A model generated the notes under the pieces. The model was not told where the DNA came from, did no database searches, and saw only the letters and a program-made list of their open reading frames with translations. A DNA stretch of 64,000 nt. It comes from Lachnospiraceae bacterium (GTDB lineage Bacteria > Bacillota > Clostridia > Lachnospirales > Lachnospiraceae). The stretch's first letter is position 1. Every line of letters starts with the position of its first letter. Positions 53,015 through 61,440 of the stretch are shown here, piece after piece. A program made the translations under genes and the position numbers. Location: assembly GCA_016284315.1 (NCBI GenBank), contig JAEEOO010000033.1:1-64000 (forward strand), read 5' to 3'.

Positions 53015-54505
53015 TTAAGCAAAAGGATTCTCGGTAGGATAAGGAAGGCTCTTAGGCTGGTTGTATGCAATATCCTTGATTCCAAGGAACTTGAATACTT
53101 CGAAGAGGTACTTTCCAACGTGTGAGAAAGCAACTGCTCCGTGGTGAGGATAGCCCTTCTGAACGAGAACGTGACGATAGAAACGTCCCATCTCAGGAAT
53201 AGCGAATACACCGATACCGCCGAATGATCTGGTTCTTACGTCGAGGATCTCTCCCTCTGCGATGTAAGAACGAAGAACGCCCTGTGAATCGCACTGGAGA
53301 CGATAGAAGGTAATATCAGATGCAGCAAGGTCAGCCTCAAGAGTTCCTCTGGTGAAGTCAGGCTCGCTTCCTTCGGGCTCAAGAAGTCTGTGCTGGATGA
53401 GCTGATACTTAACGGCTCTGTCTGAGCAAAGCTTGCACTCGGGAGTATTTCCGCAGTGGAATCCCATGAAGGTGTCGGTAAGCTCGTAGTTGTACTTGCC
53501 CTTGATGTCCTCATCGTAGATGTACTTAGGAACAGAGTTGTTGATGTCAAGAAGGGTAACTGCATCAGCTGATACGCAAAGTCCGATGTACTCTGAAAGT
53601 GCTCCGTAGATATCAACTTCACAAGATACAGGAATTCCTCTTGAGCAGAGACGGCTGTTTACATAGCAAGGCTCGAAACCGAAGGTCTCGGGGAATGCAG
53701 GCCAGCACTTGTCAGCGAATGCAACGAACTGACGTGATCCCTTGTGCTCCTCAGCCCAATCAAGAAGAGTAAGCTCGAACTGAGCCATTCTCTCGTTAAG
53801 CTCGGGATAGTACTTACCTTCGCCCATTTCCTTAGCCATATCAGCGCAAACGTCCTTGATACGAGGATCGTTAGCATGCTTCTTGTAAGCTACAAGAAGG
53901 TCAAGCTCTGAGTTCTCTTCGATCTCTACGCCAATCTCATAAAGTCCCTTGATGGGAGCGTTACAAGCGAAGAAATCCTGAGGTCTGGGACCAAAGGTAA
54001 TGATCTTAAGGTTCTTAACACCGACGATTGCTCTTGCAACGGGAACGAAATCCTTGATCATCTTAGCGATATCATCAGCGGTTCCTACAGGATACTCGGG
54101 GATGTAAGCATCAAGATGCCTCATACCAAGGTTGTAAGAAGCATTGAGCATTCCGCAGTATGCATCACCACGGCTGTTGATCATATCCTTCTCAGCATCA
54201 GAGAATCCCTCTGCTGCAGCTACGAACATGCAAGGACCGTCGAAGTTCTTTGCAATAAGAGTCTCGGGAGTCTCAGGTCCGAAGTTTCCAAGGAACACTA
54301 CAAGAGCATTACACTCAGCCTTCTTTACGTCTGCAACTGCCTTGAGCATGTCAGCCTCGTTCTCTACGGTTACGGGGCACTCATAGAGATCGTCACCGTA
54401 TCTTGATACGATGTCTTTTCTGCGCTGGGTTGAAAGCGCGATGGGGAAGCAGTCGCGGCTAACGGCGATGATTCCGAGTTTGATGTTAGGAATGTTTGTC
54501 ATCAT
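53015..54505 (-). CDS. L-fucose/L-arabinose isomerase family protein
   Basis: 496 residues. The fold pattern of the FucI/AraA family is visible: an N-terminal Rossmann part (IKLGIIAVSRDCFP, LVVFLGNFGPETPE), a middle domain (GVKNLKIITFGPRPQDFF), and a C-terminal barrel with metal-type acidic residues (SCEVDIYGALSEY, LLDINNS, HCGNTPECKLC). It should convert an aldose to a ketose (fucose, arabinose or D-arabinose class); substrate not certain. GGAGG lies upstream. It follows the DUF4867 gene by 69 bp, and a terminator closes the pair. Confidence 0.85.
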   Translation of the reverse strand: MMTNIPNIKLGIIAVSRDCFPIALSTQRRKDIVSRYGDDLYECPVTVENEADMLKAVADVKKAECNALVVFLGNFGPETPETLIAKNFDGPCMFVAAAEGFSDAEKDMINSRGDAYCGMLNASYNLGMRHLDAYIPEYPVGTADDIAKMIKDFVPVARAIVGVKNLKIITFGPRPQDFFACNAPIKGLYEIGVEIEENSELDLLVAYKKHANDPRIKDVCADMAKEMGEGKYYPELNERMAQFELTLLDWAEEHKGSRQFVAFADKCWPAFPETFGFEPCYVNSRLCSRGIPVSCEVDIYGALSEYIGLCVSADAVTLLDINNSVPKYIYDEDIKGKYNYELTDTFMGFHCGNTPECKLCSDRAVKYQLIQHRLLEPEGSEPDFTRGTLEADLAASDITFYRLQCDSQGVLRSYIAEGEILDVRTRSFGGIGVFAIPEMGRFYRHVLVQKGYPHHGAVAFSHVGKYLFEVFKFLGIKDIAYNQPKSLPYPTENPFA

Positions 54506-54574
54506 TTGTTGATTTCCTCCACTTAAATGTTTGGATTGTTTAAATATATTTATCCTGTTTTGGACAATTATTAA

Positions 54575-55210
54575 CTAAACAGTAAGGTTCTCACCTTTAA
54601 GACCTAAGAACGAGCCCTCTGCCTGGCCGCCATCCTTGTGAGCGATGAGCCATTTGTTGTTTGCGGCAAGAAGTGAATCTTCGTCTACGCATGCGTTAGG
54701 GTTCTTTGCAGCATGAGATTCCTTAAGGTCGTGGTTGGTTCCATAGGGAAGGACGATGGTAACCTTGAAGCCGGCACCGTCTACTCCGCAAGGAGCGTAG
54801 TGAAGTGTGGTTCCATAGATCTCTACTCCACATCCTGCAGGAAGGAAGAATGCCTCCATCTTTGATGTGTCGTATGTGAAATCGTCCTCAATATCCTGCT
54901 GCATTCCGACAATAAGGATTGCGTCGGTGTGAGCGATATTGAGCTCTGAGCATCTGTGATACTCTACTGCGTTAAGCTTCTGGTTGTGGCCGTTGCAATA
55001 GCCGACCTGAATGGGAAGCTCACCGTAATATACTCTCTGAAGATCCTTTGAGGTGCTTACAGCTTCAAGAGTCGCATCTCCTGCCACGTATACAACATCA
55101 TCGGGGCAAGGGGTGTTTGCCATAGCATCTACAAGGGGCTTAAGATCAACATTTTTGATAACCCTGCCGTACTTTCTGAATTCAGGGTCAGTAACCTTTA
55201 ACACCTTCAT
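54575..55210 (-). CDS. DUF4867-family protein next to the sugar isomerase
   Basis: 211 residues from the ATG at 55210, which follows AGAGAGGT; the track start adds 14 residues. A cupin-like beta fold is suggested by VYYGELPIQVGYCNGHNQKLNAVEYHRCSELN and FFLPAGCGVEIYGTTLHYAPC, with conserved His/Glu residues. The DUF4867 label is from memory of such isomerase-linked proteins in Lachnospiraceae. A role as a sugar mutarotase or isomerase partner is plausible but unproven. Confidence 0.7.
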   Translation of the reverse strand: MKVLKVTDPEFRKYGRVIKNVDLKPLVDAMANTPCPDDVVYVAGDATLEAVSTSKDLQRVYYGELPIQVGYCNGHNQKLNAVEYHRCSELNIAHTDAILIVGMQQDIEDDFTYDTSKMEAFFLPAGCGVEIYGTTLHYAPCGVDGAGFKVTIVLPYGTNHDLKESHAAKNPNACVDEDSLLAANNKWLIAHKDGGQAEGSFLGLKGENLTV

Positions 55211-55236
55211 TTTGGTACCTCTCTGTAAATATAAAA

Positions 55237-55277
55237 AATAGTATTCGGGCAAACGCGGGGCTTACCCAAATACTATT
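55237..55277 (-). terminator. Terminator or leader attenuator before DUF4867
   Basis: 9-bp arms AATAGTATT/AATACTATT (55237-55245 with 55269-55277) plus inner GGG/CCC pairs; on the minus strand the stem is followed by TTTTAT. It lies 60 bp past the histidine-kinase stop and 27 bp before the DUF4867 start. A minus-strand TACAAT (55276-55281) directly upstream could start a transcript whose first structure is this hairpin. Confidence 0.6.
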
Positions 55278-55336
55278 GTACTTCTTTTAAATGATAAAAA
55301 TATGCATTAATTGCTATGTTCTTTAATCAAATATTG

Positions 55337-56512
55337 CTATCTTATCTCAAAGCATTTGGTGAATCCTTCTTTTTGGATCTTGTAGGGGATCTTATCTCCC
55401 TGAAGGAGCTTTAAGTCAAAGCCGTGAAGCCTTGTAACCTTACGGGCTATAGAGAGTCCGAGACCCGATCCACCCTTGCTCTGTCTTGACTCATCACCGG
55501 TGACAAAGGGCTCGAAAATATCCTCTGCGGACTTCTCATCTATTGCTGTCCCATTGTCGGCAACATATAGCTTCCAGTCATTTGTCTTGCCAAATAATAA
55601 AAGGCCTATCTTTGTTCCTTCAGGATTGTGTTTAATTGCATTTGAAATAAGGTTTGTTATAACTCTTGAGAGCTGGACTTTGTCCGCCTCTATTTCTATC
55701 TCCTCTTCCGGAATGTCTGCGTAAAGTTCCATGCCCGCATCGGCGATGTCCTGATACAGGAGTCCGCCGCATTGCCTTGTCAGCTCTGCAAGGTCGGTCT
55801 TTTCCTTATGAAGAGTAAACCCGTCGCTGTCCATTTTGACGTAGTCAAACAAAAGGTTTATAAGCTCATCCACCTTCTTTGATTTCATTGAGATAAGCTT
55901 TAGATATTCTTCCTGCTTTTCATCGCTTGCCTTGCCATCAAGGATTGCCTGTGAGTAGCCATAGATCGTTGTTATGGGAGTCCTTAAGTCATGGGCAATA
56001 TCCGAGAGCATAAGATTTCTTTTCTTCTCATATAATGCTTTTTTCTCCCGCTCTTCCCTTTCAAGCTCAGAAAATTTCTTTACGACTCTGACAGAGAAAA
56101 TTGTTCCTGCGATGATTATAGGCGCAATCAGTAAAAGTACTACGACTATAATTGCCGCCATCATGATGACTCTTGTAAGGATTCCAAGTTCCTCGTAATG
56201 CTCCACAAGAACATTACCGTCAAAGACAGTCATCTTCTCGATAAGCCTGTCATCCCACCCCGTAAGGCCGATGGGGAAATACCTGCTTATGAACTGAACA
56301 AATACCCTGACAAGTACATAGAGGAAAAAGACAAAAACAGTGCTGATGTCATAGTCCACTATGGTCTTTCCGCCAAAGATAAGGGGCGAAAGGGCGGGAA
56401 AAACAAGATTGTTCATCAAAAGAACGGTGATGATCTCCCATGCCGCCACCAATAGAATGATGAGCACAAAATGTTTAATTATATAAGATCTTATTGCTCG
56501 TATCTTATCCAA
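55337..56512 (-). CDS. Sensor histidine kinase
   Basis: 391 residues. Two or three TM segments (about 10-35, 52-72, 115-140) flank a short external part, then HisKA with LSDIAHDLRTPITTIYGYS (His phosphorylation site) and a HATPase domain with NLISNAIKHNPEG, DNGTAIDE, and GGSGLGLSIAR. VanS/BaeS-like class. It starts at TTG overlapping the response regulator gene by 8 bp, so the two are coupled. Confidence 0.94.
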   Translation of the reverse strand: MDKIRAIRSYIIKHFVLIILLVAAWEIITVLLMNNLVFPALSPLIFGGKTIVDYDISTVFVFFLYVLVRVFVQFISRYFPIGLTGWDDRLIEKMTVFDGNVLVEHYEELGILTRVIMMAAIIVVVLLLIAPIIIAGTIFSVRVVKKFSELEREEREKKALYEKKRNLMLSDIAHDLRTPITTIYGYSQAILDGKASDEKQEEYLKLISMKSKKVDELINLLFDYVKMDSDGFTLHKEKTDLAELTRQCGGLLYQDIADAGMELYADIPEEEIEIEADKVQLSRVITNLISNAIKHNPEGTKIGLLLFGKTNDWKLYVADNGTAIDEKSAEDIFEPFVTGDESRQSKGGSGLGLSIARKVTRLHGFDLKLLQGDKIPYKIQKEGFTKCFEIR

Positions 56513-57185
56513 GTTTGTATCCCAGACCTCTCAGAGTTTTAATATATTCGTTAGGATCATCAGACAGTTTTGTACGAAGCTTGCTTATAGAGACCATGAT
56601 GTTGTTGTCCGCTACAATGAAGTCTTCTCCCCAGGCATATTCATAGATCTGCTGCTTTGTGAACACCTTACCGGGATGGCTCATGAAAAGCTTCATGATC
56701 TTGTATTCAACGGTCGTAAGTTCAAGACTCTTTTCATTCTTGAAAACCGTACATCCGTCGGGATCAAGTTTAAGATCACCAAAGGTTACAAGTTCCGCTT
56801 TTTTATCCCCCGCTCCGAGGCGGTAAAATCTTCTCATCTGGGATCCCACTCTTGCGGCAATCTCCAGTGGATTGAAGGGCTTTGAGATATAATCGTCCGC
56901 CCCAAGATTAAGGCCAAGGATCTTTTCTGCATCCGCATCCTTTGCAGATAAAATAAGAACGGGAATATTGCTGGTCTCTCTAATTTTCTTAAGGACACTG
57001 TATCCGTCCATTTCGGGCATCATGATATCCAGGATGCACATATCAGGCTTTTTCTTGTTGAAACACTCCAAAGCCTCGAGACCGTTTCCGGCCTCGAGGA
57101 CTTCGTAGTTCTCGTTTTCAAGATAAAGTCTTATTAAGCTTCTTATTTCTGCTTCATCGTCAGCAATTAAGATTCTGTAAGACAT
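56505..57185 (-). CDS. OmpR-family response regulator
   Basis: 226 residues. Receiver domain (1-120): ADDEAEI acidic pocket, CILDIMMPEMDG with the phosphorylated Asp, ILSAKDAD Thr/Ser position, and SKPF Lys. The winged-helix effector (130-226) carries LTTVEYKIMKLF and VSISKLRTKL. It is cotranscribed with the kinase and with a DUF975 membrane protein upstream (19-bp overlap). Direct repeats with an 11-bp period upstream of the DUF975 gene are its likely binding sites. Confidence 0.96.
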   Translation of the reverse strand: MSYRILIADDEAEIRSLIRLYLENENYEVLEAGNGLEALECFNKKKPDMCILDIMMPEMDGYSVLKKIRETSNIPVLILSAKDADAEKILGLNLGADDYISKPFNPLEIAARVGSQMRRFYRLGAGDKKAELVTFGDLKLDPDGCTVFKNEKSLELTTVEYKIMKLFMSHPGKVFTKQQIYEYAWGEDFIVADNNIMVSISKLRTKLSDDPNEYIKTLRGLGYKLG

Positions 57186-58117
57186 ACATTACTACCCTTT
57201 TCTTCTTTAAGTGCTTCGTAAAGAGCTGCATTGGTACCGTTCATATAAGGATTTACGTAGAAGATACCAAGAATTCCAAATGTCATTGCGGAAAGGATAT
57301 TCCATCCGAGGAATGAAAGGTCAAGTACGAATACTTTCCACTTGTTACCCATCATAAGACGGTTGCTTTCCTGAAGTGCCTCATCCTTTGAGATGCCTGG
57401 GTTATCTGCAAGGATATAAGGTACAAGGCGGTATGCGTAACTCTTTACGATACCGGGGATCACAAAGAGCAGGCTCCAGAGGAAAATGAAGAGATCTCTG
57501 AAGAACATTGCCTTTACGATCTTGCCATATCCGTCCTTAAATCCGTGGAACATGGTTGCCAAACTTGTATTGTCATCAAGTGACTTTTTGAAGAACTTCC
57601 TGCATCCGTATTCAATAGGATTGTAAACGAAGATATCAACGCAAATACCTACAATACCGATTATACACAATATGATAGAAATAACAATAAATACTATAGC
57701 TACACCGATGACAATGGCTGCTGCCTCAGCCTTATCATACTCATATGTCTTATCACCGACGGTTATTTCTGCTTTGTCTGTATCAATTGAAAATTCTTCT
57801 AATGCTTCTTTATCAAGAAAGACTCCGCCGTCTTCGTCCTCAGAAACATATTTATCAAGGAACTCCTGATCGATAACGATCTCATGTCCGTTAATGGTAA
57901 TAACATCATCAACATCAAGATCATCAAGATCAAGATCTATCTCATCATCCCTAAATGCATTTGCCATATTGCTAATGCTCGATGAGATTCCCGATGAAGC
58001 ACCTCCTCCGGCCGTTCCAACCACGATGGCCGCTACAAGCGATACCAAAACGAATTTCCAATAAGAACCATAAAATGCTTTCTTTCCTCTATGCTTTAAT
58101 TCCTGTCTTGTCCACAT
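57167..58117 (-). CDS. DUF975 membrane protein
   Basis: 316 residues from the ATG at 58117 (AGGAG upstream). MWTRQELKHRGKKAFYGSYWKFVLVS is the usual DUF975 opening. An acidic external loop (about 75-130, DLDLDDLDVDDV) follows the first TM; four or five more helices follow, with YRLVPYILADNPGISKDEALQESNRLMMGNKWK matching the family C-terminal part. It overlaps the response regulator gene by 19 bp. It may be both a target and a signal input of the system. Confidence 0.88.
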   Translation of the reverse strand: MWTRQELKHRGKKAFYGSYWKFVLVSLVAAIVVGTAGGGASSGISSSISNMANAFRDDEIDLDLDDLDVDDVITINGHEIVIDQEFLDKYVSEDEDGGVFLDKEALEEFSIDTDKAEITVGDKTYEYDKAEAAAIVIGVAIVFIVISIILCIIGIVGICVDIFVYNPIEYGCRKFFKKSLDDNTSLATMFHGFKDGYGKIVKAMFFRDLFIFLWSLLFVIPGIVKSYAYRLVPYILADNPGISKDEALQESNRLMMGNKWKVFVLDLSFLGWNILSAMTFGILGIFYVNPYMNGTNAALYEALKEEKGSNVCLTES

Positions 58118-58191
58118 AACTTTCTCCTCTCTTATGTAACCAAGGGTTATTTTCCTCGTTACATTTATGTGCATTTCCTTTGTATGAACCG

Positions 58192-58245
58192 AGTATAACT
58201 CACGAACCTTTCCGCCAAAATCGCCAAACCTTAACGTAACCTTAA
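58192..58245 (-). promoter_or_regulatory. Promoter with OmpR-type direct repeats
   Basis: ACCTTAA at 58228-58234 and 58239-58245 (step 11 bp; minus strand TTAAGGT-N4-TTAAGGT), with a weaker ACCTTTC at 58206-58212, exactly 22 bp from the first. TATACT (58192-58197) is a -10 with a poor -35 (TTTTGG), as in activator-dependent promoters. Confidence 0.65.
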
Positions 58246-58349
58246 CTTAGTATCTTTTTATTATTAACCATTAGTTGTCATTAAGTGTTTTCACAAATAT
58301 TGAGTTTATCAGGGTTTTAAGAATTTTCCGTTCTATTTTTTACTGAAAA

Positions 58350-58712
58350 ATGTCATTAAGTATTGCAAGAGCTCTTCAGATGTTCATGCCCGGCAAGCCC
58401 CAGGTTTGGTACCTTGATCTTTTTGCAGGAAAGAACGATTATGAAGGCGTTAAACGCGCCGGCAAGGACGGTCATAAAGAGATCAACCGCACTAACCTTC
58501 GGTTAGAAGATATAAATGCAGCATTAAATAAAGATGTGGTTAAAAAGCAACTTGAACTTTTAAGATTCAGGAACACATCTCCCGCCTTTACCGATGACAG
58601 TAACATAACCATCGGTTTAAATGGATCCGTACTCAATATCAAGTGGGAAAATGAAAAAGGATTCGCAGAGCTTGCGGCGGACTTTAGTAATTACACCTAC
58701 AAAATATCGTAG
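58350..58712 (+). pseudogene. C-terminal remnant of a GH13 sucrose phosphorylase
   Basis: 120 codons that match only the C-terminal part of GH13_18 sucrose-phosphorylase-type enzymes (normally about 480-500 residues): ARALQMFMPGKPQVWYLDLFAGKNDYEGVKR and KEINRTNLRLEDINAAL. The catalytic barrel is missing and an in-frame TGA lies two codons before the ATG. TGTCATTAAGT is repeated at 58276-58286 and 58351-58361, right at the truncation point, which may mark the deletion. No ribosome site is seen. Confidence 0.8.
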
Positions 58713-58727
58713 GTTGGGTACCTGGGG

Positions 58728-58868
58728 TTTGTCCACCGGGGACGGGGTTAAGGGGACATTTTTAGAAATACAAAATCTCCGCAGGATAATAACCTGCGGA
58801 GATTATTTTTTTAGTAGTAGATTATTTGTACGAAAAATGTCCCCTTAACCCCGTCCCCGGTGGACAAA
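58728..58868. mobile_element. MITE/REP-like element with 36-bp perfect inverted repeats
   Basis: Bases 58728-58763 and 58833-58868 are exact reverse complements over 36 bp (outer end TTTGTCCACCGGGGAC). The 69-bp interior holds an intrinsic terminator. There is no coding capacity. It abuts the stop codon of the 58870 gene by one base and lies 16 bp after the sucrose-phosphorylase remnant. Arms of this TGTCC/GGGGAC style belong to REP-like repeats common in clostridia. Confidence 0.85.
58774..58812 (+). terminator. Intrinsic terminator inside the MITE-like element
   Basis: 12-bp stem AATCTCCGCAGG/CCTGCGGAGATT, 7-nt loop, then ATTTTTTT on the plus strand. The minus strand has A/T flanks too, so it may end the xylan operon. 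Confidence 0.8.
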
Positions 58869-58869
58869 T

Positions 58870-59931
58870 CTATCTTCCCTGCCACCAGGTGCGGTTCTGG
58901 TGAAGGATGCCGTTCTGCTTTAACTGGATCAGCATGGTGTATCTTGCTTCGTCCTTCATCTCGGGACGGCACATGTACTCAACGTAGTTATCAACTACAA
59001 AGAATGCATTGTCAGTACGACCCTCCAGCTTAAAGTTGGTGAAGCCCATGGGAACATACTTCTCCCAGATAGCATCTGAACGAACATAGTTAATATTGTC
59101 GCGGATCTTGAAAGGATTATCATATCCGCCGTATGCGCACTTATACTCAGGAAGAGGAATTACGGTAACACCGGTCTTATCCTTAGGGAAGATTCCTCGC
59201 TTTGCATCGCCGGGAAGTCTTTCCTTAACGTACTCGGGAAGATCCTTAAATACAGCCTGGGGATTCTTGCCTGCTCTGATCTCGCGGTTTGCCAAAGTAA
59301 CTCTCTGCTGAGCTGAGATAGTAACATAGTGCTCTGCCCTTCTTGTGCAGTTAGGTCCGCAGCTTGTGTTGCAAAGGATCTCGATCCTTTCCTTATCTTC
59401 GATCTTCTCAAGGAAATCAAAATCCTTGTTAAGGTTCTGGTCAAGAACTACGAGATAGTAATCCTTCTTAAGTTCCTCATTAAGAGCATCAATGTTCTTG
59501 ATCTCCTTGCAGGTTGAACTGTTGATCTTGTAGCTGGGATAGGTCTTACGGATGTACTCCTCAAGAAGAGGATTGAAGATCATTACTTCATTCATTCCGT
59601 TATCACCTACCTGCATACACATGTTACAGTAAGGATCATTAAGATCGGAATCATAGATAATGGGATTGGTATAGGTATATCTTACGGGAACACCTCTTGA
59701 GTTAATGTGCTTAACCACATTCTTTACCATCTCCTCTGAGCACTGGCATCCGAATGCAAAACGTCCGCCATTCCAGAGGGAAGTAGGGAATTCTCCAAAG
59801 AATGAACCAATCTCGATATTCTCTCTGAAGTACTCCGGTCTCTTCTCCATGAGATCCATAAAAATCATATTGATGGGATAGTTGAAACTTAATCCCGGCA
59901 AATGAAATTTTACTTTTTTGTTTTCAGACAT
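58870..59931 (-). CDS. U32-like cysteine-rich protein of the xylan operon
   Basis: 353 residues, soluble. The middle part resembles the U32/UbiV-type barrel: PVRYTYTNPII, NGMNEVMIFNPLLEEYIRK, YKINSSTCKEI (like the HASTQ-type strand), LVVLDQNLNKDFDFLEKI, and IEILCNTSCGPNC. Cys in CNMC, STC, CNTSCGPNC and KCAYGG could hold an Fe-S cluster, as in UbiV. It is the last gene after xylB (15-bp gap) and its stop touches the MITE. Substrate unknown; a link to pentose metabolism is only by position. Family call by eye. Confidence 0.5.
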   Translation of the reverse strand: MSENKKVKFHLPGLSFNYPINMIFMDLMEKRPEYFRENIEIGSFFGEFPTSLWNGGRFAFGCQCSEEMVKNVVKHINSRGVPVRYTYTNPIIYDSDLNDPYCNMCMQVGDNGMNEVMIFNPLLEEYIRKTYPSYKINSSTCKEIKNIDALNEELKKDYYLVVLDQNLNKDFDFLEKIEDKERIEILCNTSCGPNCTRRAEHYVTISAQQRVTLANREIRAGKNPQAVFKDLPEYVKERLPGDAKRGIFPKDKTGVTVIPLPEYKCAYGGYDNPFKIRDNINYVRSDAIWEKYVPMGFTNFKLEGRTDNAFFVVDNYVEYMCRPEMKDEARYTMLIQLKQNGILHQNRTWWQGR

Positions 59932-59946
59932 TGTTTCTTTCTTCCT

Positions 59947-61428
59947 TTAGTTTTTTGCAATAAGGTCATATACACCCTTGCATGCAGGATAGATCTGCTT
60001 GAATACATTGTATCTTTCTTCGTAGCGTGCTGCAATAGCGGGATCGGGTTCTACAGTCTTCTTAACCTTAACGATTGCCTTTGCTGCATCTTCTACTGAA
60101 GCATACTCGCCGCAAGCAACTGCTGCAAGCATAGCGCCGCCAAGTGAAGGACCTTCTTCTACTTCAAGGATATCAACCTTCATGTTCATGATGTTTGCCA
60201 TCATCTTCTGCCAGAGAGGGCTCTTTGCACCACCGCCGCAGATCTTGGTTCTTTCGGGAGCGATTCCAAGGCTTCTTGCAACTTCCATTGAATCGCGAAG
60301 AGCGAACGCAACGCCTTCAAGTACAGCCTGAGTCATATCGGCACGGGTATTGTCCATAGTAAGACCGATAAAGGTTCCTCTTGCATTGGGATTGTTGTGA
60401 GGTGATCTCTCACCCATAAGGTAAGGAAGGAAGTAAACATGGTTATTTCCAAGCTTATCGTCAGTAATAGGCTCCTGCTCTTTTCCGTACTCCTTGGTTC
60501 CGATGATCTCGTCCATCCACCACTTGTTGCAGGAAGCTGCTGAAAGCATGCATCCCATAAGGTGGAACTTTCCGTCTGCATGATCAAATGAGTGAAGTGC
60601 GTTGTTTGAGTCTACGCCAAACTTGTTTGAAGAGATAAAAAGTGTTCCGCTGGTTCCGAGGGAAATGTTGCATGCACCGTCACCAACGGTTCCCGTTCCT
60701 ACAGCTGCTGCAGCGTTGTCGCCTGCGCCTGCTGCCACAACAACACCGTCCTTAAGGCCGAGCTCCATAGCTAGCTCGTGGTTAAGCTCTCCCACTTTTT
60801 CATAGCTCTGGTAAATAGTGGGAAGCATATCTTCTGTGATTCCGCAGATATCGCACATTTCCTTTGACCACTTGTGGTTTTCAACATCGAGAAGAAGCAT
60901 TCCTGAAGCATCCGAATAATCGGTACAGAAGGTATCTGTGAGCTTATATGCAAGATAATCCTTGGGAAGCATTATCTTCTTGATCTTTTTAAAGTTCTCG
61001 GGCTCGTTTTCCTTGACCCAGAGGATCTTGGGAGCAGTGAAGCCTGCGAATGCGATGTTAGCGGTGTACTTTGAAAGGGTAGCCTTTCCGATCTCGCCGT
61101 TAAGGTAGTCAACCTGCTTCTGAGTTCTTCCGTCATTCCAAAGAATAGCGGGACGGATAACGTTGTCGTTCTCATCAAGGATAACAAGTCCGTGCATCTG
61201 ACCGCCGAAGCTGATACCTGCAACCTGACTCTTGTCCTGTCCATCTAGAAGTTCCTTAAGTCCTGCTACAGACTGCTCGTACCAATCTTCGGGCTTCTGC
61301 TCTGACCAGCCGGGATTGGGGAAGTAGAGGGGGTACTCCTTAGATACGATCTTCTTAATTTCACCTTTCTCATTCATGAGAAGAAGTTTTACTGCGCTTG
61401 TTCCTAAATCAATTCCTACGTATAACAT
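59947..61428 (-). CDS. xylB: Xylulokinase
   Basis: 493 residues. It phosphorylates D-xylulose to xylulose-5-phosphate with ATP. FGGY-kinase marks: GIDLGTSAVKLLL, GGQMHGLV (substrate Asp/His region), ILWNDGRT, AGAGDNAAAAVGTG, SLGTSGTLF, and ICGGGAKSPLWQKMMANI. AAGGAG precedes the ATG. It lies 12 bp after the GH3 gene. With GH115, GH3 and GH43 upstream it links xylan breakdown to the pentose phosphate route; no xylA is in the window. Confidence 0.96.
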   Translation of the reverse strand: MLYVGIDLGTSAVKLLLMNEKGEIKKIVSKEYPLYFPNPGWSEQKPEDWYEQSVAGLKELLDGQDKSQVAGISFGGQMHGLVILDENDNVIRPAILWNDGRTQKQVDYLNGEIGKATLSKYTANIAFAGFTAPKILWVKENEPENFKKIKKIMLPKDYLAYKLTDTFCTDYSDASGMLLLDVENHKWSKEMCDICGITEDMLPTIYQSYEKVGELNHELAMELGLKDGVVVAAGAGDNAAAAVGTGTVGDGACNISLGTSGTLFISSNKFGVDSNNALHSFDHADGKFHLMGCMLSAASCNKWWMDEIIGTKEYGKEQEPITDDKLGNNHVYFLPYLMGERSPHNNPNARGTFIGLTMDNTRADMTQAVLEGVAFALRDSMEVARSLGIAPERTKICGGGAKSPLWQKMMANIMNMKVDILEVEEGPSLGGAMLAAVACGEYASVEDAAKAIVKVKKTVEPDPAIAARYEERYNVFKQIYPACKGVYDLIAKN

Positions 61429-61440
61429 ATTTCTTTCTCC

